Of a DNA stretch of 5,446 nt, positions 1 to 4,878 are shown one piece after another. Under the pieces are notes generated by a model. It was given only the letters and a program-made list of their open reading frames with translations, did no database searches and was not told the DNA's origin. The DNA is from Anaerococcus sp. (GTDB taxonomy: Bacteria > Bacillota > Clostridia > Tissierellales > Peptoniphilaceae): assembly GCA_030825745.1 (NCBI GenBank), contig JAPJPH010000073.1, positions 1-5,446 of the forward strand, in the 5' to 3' direction. Each line of letters begins with the position of its first letter. The first letter of the stretch is position 1. The position numbers and the translations under genes are program-made.

Positions 1-1169
1 TATCAACTGGGGCTAATATGGGAGAATCTTCTACTGATAATGCCTACCTTGGTTTAAATGTTATAGCCAAAGATGGTGAAATTATAAAATATTCTAGATT
101 TAACTCACTTATTTATAATATTGCTATGCCTATTAGGGATGATTATATTAATTTTAATAACTTTGATGATAACATTAAGGTAGATAAATTCCCTTACCTG
201 CCTAATAAAGAAGATACCACCTCCTATATTAAAGATGTCTTTGATATAGCAGCTAGAGGATTAATAACTAGGATGAGAAAGATAGGGATTGAAAATACAT
301 TTTTAGGCTTATCTGGTGGATTAGACTCAACCATGGCCGCCCTTATCCTAAATCATGCCTATGAAATGGAAGGTTTGGATAAAAGCGGTATCCATTGTTA
401 TACTATGCCAGGTCTTGGAACTAGTAAAAAAACCAAGTCAAATGCTTATAAATTAGCTTCTAGTTTAAATTTAAAACTTAATGAAATTGATATTAGCAAG
501 GCTGCCCTAGATCATTTGAAAAATATTGGCCATGATGCAAGTACTGCTGACATAACTTATGAAAATGCTCAGGCCAGGGAAAGAACCCAGGTTTTATTTG
601 ACCTAGCCAATATGAAAAATGGTATAGTAATAGGAACTGGAGATTTATCTGAGATAATGCAAGGATTTGCAACATTTAATGGAGATCATATGAGCAATTA
701 CTCCCTAAATGCTAGCCTAATGAAAAGCGAACTTAGATTTATTATAAGTCAATATGCAAAAATGACAGATAACGATAAACTAAGAGAAGTTTTGATAGAT
801 ATAGTTAATACACCTGTATCACCAGAACTTAAAAATGAGGATGATTCTGAAATTGTTCAAAAGACAGAAGATATAATAGGCCCATATGAGTTAATTGACT
901 TTTTTATCTACCACCATTTGACAGGTAATAAATCTCCAGGCGAGATATATGAATTAGCCAATCAAGCTTTCTCTGATACCTACGATAAAGAAGTTATTAA
1001 AAAATGGCTAGTTTCATATTTTAAAAGATTTACTAATTCTCAATTTAAAAGATCAACCTCAGTTGATGCAGTTAGTGTTACAAAAAGAAGCACATCTGCA
1101 AGACTTGGATTTAAGATAGCTTCTGATATGAACTATGATATATATTTAAGGGAAATAGATGAAAAGTAA
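1..1169 (+). CDS. nadE: Glutamine-dependent NAD+ synthetase, 3' part (5' end outside window)
   Basis: Catalyses the last step of NAD biosynthesis: ATP-dependent amidation of nicotinic acid adenine dinucleotide, with ammonia from glutamine hydrolysed by an N-terminal nitrilase-type domain. The frame is open from position 3 to the left edge. Codons before the ATG at 18 read STGAN and run into MGESSTDN, which resembles the end of the nitrilase domain, so the ATG at 18 is internal and the true start lies upstream. Visible are 388 codons, roughly the last 60% of a family usually about 630-680 aa. The synthetase domain shows the ATP-pyrophosphatase P-loop SGGLDS (nt 312-329), GTGDLSE followed by GDHMSNYSLNAS, and SPEL with QKTEDIIGPYELIDFF. 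The C-terminal tail after FKRS (nt 1044 on) departs from the usual DGPKVG and SPRGDWR signature as I remember it. The stop overlaps the next gene by 11 nt, implying co-transcription. Family assignment is secure; the glutaminase catalytic residues are not visible. Confidence 0.95.
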   Translation, partial: STGANMGESSTDNAYLGLNVIAKDGEIIKYSRFNSLIYNIAMPIRDDYINFNNFDDNIKVDKFPYLPNKEDTTSYIKDVFDIAARGLITRMRKIGIENTFLGLSGGLDSTMAALILNHAYEMEGLDKSGIHCYTMPGLGTSKKTKSNAYKLASSLNLKLNEIDISKAALDHLKNIGHDASTADITYENAQARERTQVLFDLANMKNGIVIGTGDLSEIMQGFATFNGDHMSNYSLNASLMKSELRFIISQYAKMTDNDKLREVLIDIVNTPVSPELKNEDDSEIVQKTEDIIGPYELIDFFIYHHLTGNKSPGEIYELANQAFSDTYDKEVIKKWLVSYFKRFTNSQFKRSTSVDAVSVTKRSTSARLGFKIASDMNYDIYLREIDEK

Positions 1170-1968
1170 AAAGCATAAAAGACTCCTAGCCCTAGGGCTA
1201 GGGATTGCTCTTTTTTTAAAATATAACGAAAATCAGTGCTTTAATGCCAAAAGAAAAGATGTATTTATAAATTCATCTAAGATAAGATCTGATATTAGAA
1301 TAACTCAAATATCAGACTTTCATTCTAATGTTATAAATAATCTAGATAAAATGCTAGATGATATAGCTAATTTCAATCCACATTTCATTATATTGACTGG
1401 GGATATGATTGATTATGCAACAGATAAAAAAATAGATAGAACTATGTTTTTTCTAGATAAACTTACTAGTTTGGGCATAAAAACCTTCTTTATAACAGGA
1501 AACCATGAAGAGGCCTCACCAAGGGTCAATGACTTTATAGAAAAGTTAGATGATATAGATATAACATATTTAAATAATCAAGCCTACGAATTAGTAGTAG
1601 GTAAGAATATAATCAATTTATATGGGACTAGTTTTTTAAGCCCTAACTTTGATAAGTATAAACCTAGCAAAGAGACTATAAATATAATTCTAACTCATCA
1701 TTCAAGGGTAGTTAGAGAAAGTAAAATAAGTGATTTTGACATTTCATTTTCAGGCCATACCCATGGGGGTCAAGTAAGAGTACCACTTTTAGGCGCCTTG
1801 TTGGCACCAGGAGAGGGTATCTTACCTAAATATGATATGGGATTATATGATTTTAATAGGTCAAAAATGTATATCGATAGTGGACTTGGTAATACTTTCC
1901 TTCCACTTAGATTTTTAGATCCCATAGGTTATTCAAACATAACAATAGAAAATGCGTCTGTAGTTTAG
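1159..1968 (+). CDS. Membrane-anchored metallophosphoesterase (YkuE/YaeI-like)
   Basis: A 269-aa calcineurin-like phosphoesterase with the ordered metal-binding motifs of the family: D53-x-H55 (SDFHSN), G81-D82 (LTGDMID), GNHE at 114-117, H180/H181 (LTHHS) and GHTHGGQ at 199-205, giving the usual two-metal site. A basic start (MKSKKHKR) followed by a hydrophobic stretch at about 9-21 suggests an uncleaved signal anchor with the enzyme outside the membrane. Relatives of the YkuE/YaeI type act on phosphoester bonds in lipids or envelope components, but the substrate here cannot be read from sequence. The ATG at 1159 has an AAGGG ribosome binding site seven bases upstream and overlaps the end of nadE by 11 nt, so translation is probably coupled. 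The last four codons and the TAG stop lie inside the 5' end of the tRNA-like gene at 1954-2027, which is unusual. Protein length is normal for the family, so the overlap has not obviously truncated it. Confidence 0.92.
   Translation: MKSKKHKRLLALGLGIALFLKYNENQCFNAKRKDVFINSSKIRSDIRITQISDFHSNVINNLDKMLDDIANFNPHFIILTGDMIDYATDKKIDRTMFFLDKLTSLGIKTFFITGNHEEASPRVNDFIEKLDDIDITYLNNQAYELVVGKNIINLYGTSFLSPNFDKYKPSKETINIILTHHSRVVRESKISDFDISFSGHTHGGQVRVPLLGALLAPGEGILPKYDMGLYDFNRSKMYIDSGLGNTFLPLRFLDPIGYSNITIENASVV
1185..1202. repeat. 18-bp perfect palindrome inside the phosphoesterase gene
   Basis: CCTAGCCCTAGGGCTAGG reads identically on both strands. In RNA it would give a 7-bp GC-rich stem (CCTAGCC/GGCTAGG) with a CTAG loop, 26 nt after the phosphoesterase start. 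It encodes part of the hydrophobic anchor (LLALGLG), so it may simply be a product of Leu/Ala/Gly codon choice; a regulatory role is speculative. Confidence 0.6.
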
Positions 1969-2027
1969 TGGTAAAACAAGGGTGTCCGAAGCCAAAGATG
2001 GGGGTTCGATTCCCTCCAGACGTGCCA
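1954..2027 (+). tRNA. tRNA-like gene, anticodon CCG (probable tRNA-Arg), weak anticodon stem
   Basis: A 74-nt cloverleaf with encoded CCA can be drawn by hand. The acceptor is GCGTCTG/CAGACGT, fully paired with a G1-U72 wobble at the end. The D arm is GTTT-AGTGGTA-AAAC. The T arm is GGGGG-TTCGATT-CCCTC with one G-U. The discriminator is G73, followed by CCA. The anticodon loop GTCCGAA has T33 and CCG at 34-36, which reads the Arg codon CGG; G73 agrees with Arg. The anticodon stem AGGGT/GCCAA pairs only at three positions (one a wobble), with G-A and A-A mismatches at the outer two. The 3' half would pair perfectly with TTGGC. This may be an atypical or decaying tRNA. No convincing own promoter is visible, so it probably depends on processing of the nadE-phosphoesterase transcript. 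Gly (TCC) was considered, but it would break T33, and G73 is wrong for bacterial tRNA-Gly. Confidence 0.75.
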
Positions 2028-2048
2028 AAAAATAAATATCAATAAATA

Positions 2049-2077
2049 AAAATTCGGTTTTACCGGATTTTATTTTT
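2049..2077 (+). terminator. Intrinsic terminator after the tRNA-like gene
   Basis: Ten-bp stem AAAATTCGGT/ACCGGATTTT (one G-T pair) with a TTT loop, followed after one A by TTTTT (2073-2077). It lies 21 nt past the CCA end and would close the nadE-phosphoesterase-tRNA transcript. The stem core is short (CGGT/ACCG), so efficiency may be moderate. Confidence 0.75.
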
Positions 2078-2105
2078 GACAAATATGAATATTGATTAAT
2101 ATAAA
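2076..2105 (+). promoter_or_regulatory. Upstream promoter (P1) of the SDR-symporter operon
   Basis: Consensus -35 TTGACA at 2076-2081 and a -10-like TATAAA at 2100-2105, with 18-bp spacing. The -35 starts within the T-run of the preceding terminator, leaving no spare DNA between the units. A start near 2112 would leave a leader of about 105 nt that contains the inverted repeat at 2139-2167. Confidence 0.6.
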
Positions 2106-2138
2106 TTAATAAAAATTTACATATTAATTTATTACTAC

Positions 2139-2167
2139 TTCAATGTGCCACAAATAACTACATTGAA
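2139..2167. repeat. 8-bp inverted repeat, candidate operator or leader hairpin
   Basis: Arms TTCAATGT (2139-2146) and ACATTGAA (2160-2167) are exact reverse complements separated by 13 bp. The right arm overlaps the -35 box of the second promoter (2163-2168), as expected for a repressor or activator site. In a P1 transcript it could instead form a stem-loop with no T-run after it, so it is not a terminator. I do not recognise the motif. Confidence 0.55.
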
Positions 2168-2190
2168 AATAATGATACAAAGCATATAAT
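2163..2190 (+). promoter_or_regulatory. Proximal promoter (P2) of the SDR-symporter operon
   Basis: TTGAAA at 2163-2168 and perfect TATAAT at 2185-2190, spacing 16 bp. A start near 2197 would give a short leader that includes the AAAGGAG ribosome binding site (about 2206-2212) before the ATG at 2218. It is the better-placed of the two candidate promoters, and its -35 is embedded in the inverted repeat. Confidence 0.65.
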
Positions 2191-2217
2191 ATTTATAAAT
2201 AAATAAAAGGAGTTAGT

Positions 2218-3081
2218 ATGGATTTTAAAGTAAGAGAAAGAATATGGATCACAGGATCACACGGTAGACTCGGATCTAGTATTTATAGACATATAAATCC
2301 CATAGATGCTGAAATAGTTGCAACTGACATAAATGAAGTTGACATAACAAATCAAGATGAAGTCAATACTTTCATAGAAAGACTAAGACCTACTATCATA
2401 ATTAACTGCTCAGGATTATCCAAAAGAAGTGAATGTGAAAAAGATCCTGATAAGGCATATCTATTAAATGCTATTGGAGCAAAATACATAGCAATAGCAG
2501 CTAACAGAAACAAGGCCAAGATAGTCCAACTATCTACAGCTGACGTTTTTGATGGAAATACCATCAATCCATACAAGGAGATAGACACACCAAATCCAAA
2601 TACAGTTTATGGAAAAAGTAAGTATCTTGGAGAAGAGTTTGTTAGAAGCCTATCTAACCATTATTTTATAGTTAGAGTATCAAGGTTATATTCTCGTGAA
2701 AATAATTTTGTAGAAAACATAATCAACATGGCAGATCAGGGAGAAGTAAATATAGCTAAGGATAGAATATCATCTCCAACTCCTGCCTTTGAGCTATCTA
2801 AATTTTTAATTAAATTGATTAAAACAAATAATTTTGGTACCTACCATGCCTCATGCAAGGGCTATACATCTCATAAGGAATTTGCGAGTGAAATATTATC
2901 TTATTTGGGAAAAGAAGCAAAGATTAATGAGGTCGTAGATAAGACTAGTGTAGAATATACACCAGCTTTTAGGGCAATAGAAAATTATTACCTAAATCTA
3001 ATCAAGTTAAATGATTTTTCAGATTGGAAAAGTGCCCTTCATGAATATTTAGACAAGGAGGGATATAATGCAAAAAAATAA
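2218..3081 (+). CDS. RmlD-like extended SDR reductase (NAD(P)-dependent sugar-nucleotide reductase family)
   Basis: A 287-aa protein resembling dTDP-4-dehydrorhamnose reductase (RmlD/RfbD) and usual in length for it. The N-terminal Rossmann fold starts with WITGSHGRLGS (GxxGxxG-type, residues 10-20), followed by an acidic residue after strand 2 (ATDINE, 35-40). NCSG (63-66), STADVFDG (106-113, RmlD form STDYVFDG) and the catalytic YGKSK (Y131, K135) with S/T upstream complete the SDR active site. RVSRLY and ISSPTPAFELS match the later RmlD blocks, with R where RmlD usually has W. No other dTDP-rhamnose genes are visible, so the substrate is unproven; a sugar-nucleotide or other carbonyl compound is plausible. 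The start is set by AGGAG five bases before the ATG. It is the first gene of a two-gene operon: its 3' end carries the ribosome binding site of the symporter gene and overlaps it by 14 nt. Confidence 0.85.
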   Translation: MDFKVRERIWITGSHGRLGSSIYRHINPIDAEIVATDINEVDITNQDEVNTFIERLRPTIIINCSGLSKRSECEKDPDKAYLLNAIGAKYIAIAANRNKAKIVQLSTADVFDGNTINPYKEIDTPNPNTVYGKSKYLGEEFVRSLSNHYFIVRVSRLYSRENNFVENIINMADQGEVNIAKDRISSPTPAFELSKFLIKLIKTNNFGTYHASCKGYTSHKEFASEILSYLGKEAKINEVVDKTSVEYTPAFRAIENYYLNLIKLNDFSDWKSALHEYLDKEGYNAKK

Positions 3082-4330
3082 GGCAAAGATGAGCCTATCA
3101 AAAAAAATATTTATAAGCTTGGCCCTAGGTTCTCTTGTAGGCATACTTATTCATTACCTTATACCTGCAGGTCATTTGAGGGATGAAATTATAATAGAGG
3201 GCATATTTTATACTATAGGTCAAATTTTTATAAGATTAATGCAAATGCTAGTAGTACCCCTAGTATTTTTCTCTATAGCGGATGGTTGTAGAAACCTAGG
3301 AGATAGCAAGTCCTTAGGTAGGGTAGGAGTTAGAATAGTTTTATTTTATTTGCTAACAACAGCCCTAGCCATAATGTTATCAATGTTTCTTGCACATTTA
3401 ATAGGACCTGGAGTTGGGATGAATCTTAGTATAGGTGATAACACCTATCAAGTAGAAAATGTCTCAAATTTTTCACCAAAGGAAACAATCTTAAATTTCA
3501 TACCGACTAACCCGATAAATGCCCTAGCCAGTGGTGAGATGATTCAGATAATAATATTTTCTGTTATAGTTGGTCTTTTAATAGCCAATATGGAAGATAG
3601 ATTAGAAACCCTAGGAAATATAGTTACAGAAATGAATGACCTCATGATGGGGATGACCATGTGGGTTATGAAACTAGCCCCAATAGGTGTTTTCTTTCTA
3701 ATAGCAAGGACCTTTGCATCCTTAGGTTATGATGTAATATTATCCATGCTTTCTTACATGATATCAGTAATCCTATCTTTGGGCTTACAACTTGTATTAG
3801 TTTATATGCTACTTATGTTAATATTTGTAAGGGTAAATCCTATAAATTTCATCAAGAAATTTTCATCAGTTATGACCTTTGCCTTCTCCACTGCCTCATC
3901 AAATGCATCTGTACCAGTAAATATAAAAACCCTAGAAGATATGGGGGTAGATAGAAAGATTTCCTCATTTACCATACCCTTGGGTGCTACTATAAATATG
4001 GATGGTACAGCAATAATGCAAGGAGTTGCAGTCATATTTATAGCAAATGCCTATGGTATAGAACTTACGATGACAAGCTATATGACAGTAATACTTACAG
4101 CGACAATAGCTAGTGTTGGAACTGCTGGAATACCATCAGTAGGTCTAATAACACTTTCTATGGTATTACAATCAGTTGGCCTACCAGTAGAGGGAATAGC
4201 AATGATTATGGGTATAGATAGGATCCTTGATATGGCAAGAACTGCTATAAATGTATCAGGAGATGCTACTGGAACTATAATAGTTGCAGACTCAGTTGGA
4301 GCCTTTAATAAAGAAAAATTTAAAAAATAA
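3068..4330 (+). CDS. Dicarboxylate/amino acid:cation symporter (SLC1/DAACS), aspartate/glutamate type
   Basis: A 420-aa polytopic membrane protein of the GltP/GltT/GltPh family, importing an acidic amino acid or C4-dicarboxylate with Na+ or H+. The core is complete: the serine-rich HP1 tip STASSNASVP (274-283), NMDGT in TM7 (310-314), HP2 SVGTAGIPSVGL (349-360), and the TM8 block DRILDMARTAINVSGD. By hand alignment with GltPh, D384, D388, R391, T392, N395 and D399 match D390, D394, R397, T398, N401 and D405. The arginine pairs with the substrate side-chain carboxylate, which favours aspartate/glutamate over neutral amino acids; this TM8 block also differs from E. coli DctA as I recall it. The AAGGAGGG ribosome binding site (3055-3062) supports the ATG at 3068 over the ATG at 3089. 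The 14-nt overlap with the SDR gene implies translational coupling. A strong terminator begins at the stop codon. Confidence 0.93.
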   Translation: MQKNKAKMSLSKKIFISLALGSLVGILIHYLIPAGHLRDEIIIEGIFYTIGQIFIRLMQMLVVPLVFFSIADGCRNLGDSKSLGRVGVRIVLFYLLTTALAIMLSMFLAHLIGPGVGMNLSIGDNTYQVENVSNFSPKETILNFIPTNPINALASGEMIQIIIFSVIVGLLIANMEDRLETLGNIVTEMNDLMMGMTMWVMKLAPIGVFFLIARTFASLGYDVILSMLSYMISVILSLGLQLVLVYMLLMLIFVRVNPINFIKKFSSVMTFAFSTASSNASVPVNIKTLEDMGVDRKISSFTIPLGATINMDGTAIMQGVAVIFIANAYGIELTMTSYMTVILTATIASVGTAGIPSVGLITLSMVLQSVGLPVEGIAMIMGIDRILDMARTAINVSGDATGTIIVADSVGAFNKEKFKK

Positions 4331-4377
4331 AAGCGAAGTAAAAGATAGGTGCTGCCTATCTTTTTACTTCGCTTTTT
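4329..4377. terminator. Long bidirectional terminator between symporter and Fur-family gene
   Basis: Arms 4329-4349 and 4355-4376 pair over 21 bp with one bulged T and a 5-nt loop (TGCTG). On the plus strand it ends in a run of six T (4373-4378); on the minus strand the A-rich 4322-4332 gives the U-run. It starts within the symporter stop codon (4328-4330) and contains the last codons and stop of the convergent regulator gene, so it serves both transcripts. Confidence 0.9.
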
Positions 4378-4778
4378 TGACAATCAGGGCATATACCACT
4401 AAACTCGAAGTTATGGCCTGTAATTAAAAACCCTGTCTCTTCTTCTATTCTTTCTTCTAGAAAATGGACTGGACACTCTTTAAGCAAAAACCTCTTATGG
4501 CATATATTGCAGGTTATAAAATGTTTATGCTCCTTATTATTAAGTTGGTAATAATTTATAGAATCTACATTTGTTGTTTTTAATAAAATATCTTTCTCTT
4601 CTAGTTTACTTAAATTCCTATAGACAGTAGATAAATCTACATCGATATTTTTTTTCATTATTTCATATATCTCTTCTGCTGATATGGGATTTTCACTTTC
4701 CTTAAGAGTTTCTAAGATCAACTTTCTCTGTTTAGTAACCCTGATTTTTTTCTCTTTTAGAAGTTTATCTAAGTTCAT
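4356..4778 (-). CDS. Fur-family metalloregulator, probable zinc uptake repressor (Zur-like)
   Basis: A 140-aa Fur-family dimeric DNA-binding repressor. The winged helix occupies about 1-80, with RVTKQRKLILETL (13-25) and the recognition-helix signature STVYRNL (50-56). The C-terminal domain has the structural zinc site C90xxC93 and C130xxC133. By hand alignment, H84, H86, H105 and H122 sit at the E. coli Fur sensor positions H87, D89, E108 and H125, a His-richer set that suits zinc; C102 (KECP) may also bind metal. Context agrees: it is divergent from a znuA-like gene with a palindromic operator. Two adjacent ATGs (4781 and 4778) are possible; GAGGTG lies five bases before the second and only two before the first, so 4778 is preferred. 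The open frame continues upstream to 4949, but that extension would run antisense through the znuA promoter and has no family similarity. The stop is inside the shared terminator. PerR or Fur identity is less likely but not excluded. Confidence 0.87.
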   Translation of the reverse strand: MNLDKLLKEKKIRVTKQRKLILETLKESENPISAEEIYEIMKKNIDVDLSTVYRNLSKLEEKDILLKTTNVDSINYYQLNNKEHKHFITCNICHKRFLLKECPVHFLEERIEEETGFLITGHNFEFSGICPDCQKSEVKR

Positions 4779-4797
4779 CATCTCACCTCTTAAAAAT

Positions 4798-4803
4798 ATT
4801 ATA
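4798..4803 (-). promoter_or_regulatory. -10 element for the Fur-family gene
   Basis: On the minus strand this reads TATAAT, 19 bases before the preferred start, giving a leader of only about 12 nt that includes the ribosome binding site. The -35 region (about 4821-4827) is a T-run with little resemblance to TTGACA, suggesting weak or regulated transcription. It lies eight bases from the -35 of the divergent znuA promoter, so the two promoters overlap. Confidence 0.5.
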
Positions 4804-4810
4804 CTTTTAT

Positions 4811-4838
4811 TTGACAGATAAAAAAAATCATATATAAT
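4811..4838 (+). promoter_or_regulatory. Strong promoter of the znuA-like gene
   Basis: Perfect TTGACA (4811-4816) and TATAAT (4833-4838) with a 16-bp spacer. Transcription should start near 4845, at the beginning of the palindromic operator. Such a near-ideal promoter fits a gene kept off by a repressor and opened when metal is scarce. Confidence 0.85.
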
Positions 4839-4844
4839 CATAAA

Positions 4845-4859
4845 TGCAAATGATTTGCA
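4845..4859. promoter_or_regulatory. Perfect 7-1-7 palindrome, probable Zur operator
   Basis: TGCAAAT-G-ATTTGCA has the 7-1-7 layout of Firmicute Fur-family boxes (B. subtilis Zur, Fur and PerR boxes share the AAT-N-ATT core), with the outer bases TGC/GCA differing from those paralogues. It covers the expected start site of the znuA-like gene, where a bound repressor would block initiation. It also sits upstream of the regulator's own promoter, so some autoregulation is possible. Assignment to the adjacent Fur-family protein is inference. Confidence 0.8.
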
Positions 4860-4878
4860 AGTAAGAGGAGGAGAGCAG

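Noticed and set aside
493..675. Minus-strand 60-aa open frame
   Set aside because: Lies wholly antisense to the conserved NadE synthetase domain; no ribosome binding site or recognisable motif.
18..1169. ATG at 18 as the start of nadE
   Set aside because: The frame is open to the window edge and the codons before the ATG continue nitrilase-like sequence; a 383-aa product would cut the glutaminase domain in two.
2028..2217. Riboswitch or T-box leader before the SDR gene
   Set aside because: The leader is short and AT-rich, with one 8-bp inverted repeat and no T-box sequence, conserved riboswitch core or terminator close to the start codon.
2352..2588. Minus-strand 78-aa open frame
   Set aside because: Antisense to the Rossmann part of the SDR gene; its hydrophobic character comes from the complement of the sense codons.
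3802..4035. Minus-strand 77-aa open frame
   Set aside because: Antisense to the HP1/TM7 region of the symporter, with no initiation signals.
4078..4383. Minus-strand 101-aa open frame
   Set aside because: Runs through the bidirectional terminator and antisense to the conserved symporter TM8; no family features.
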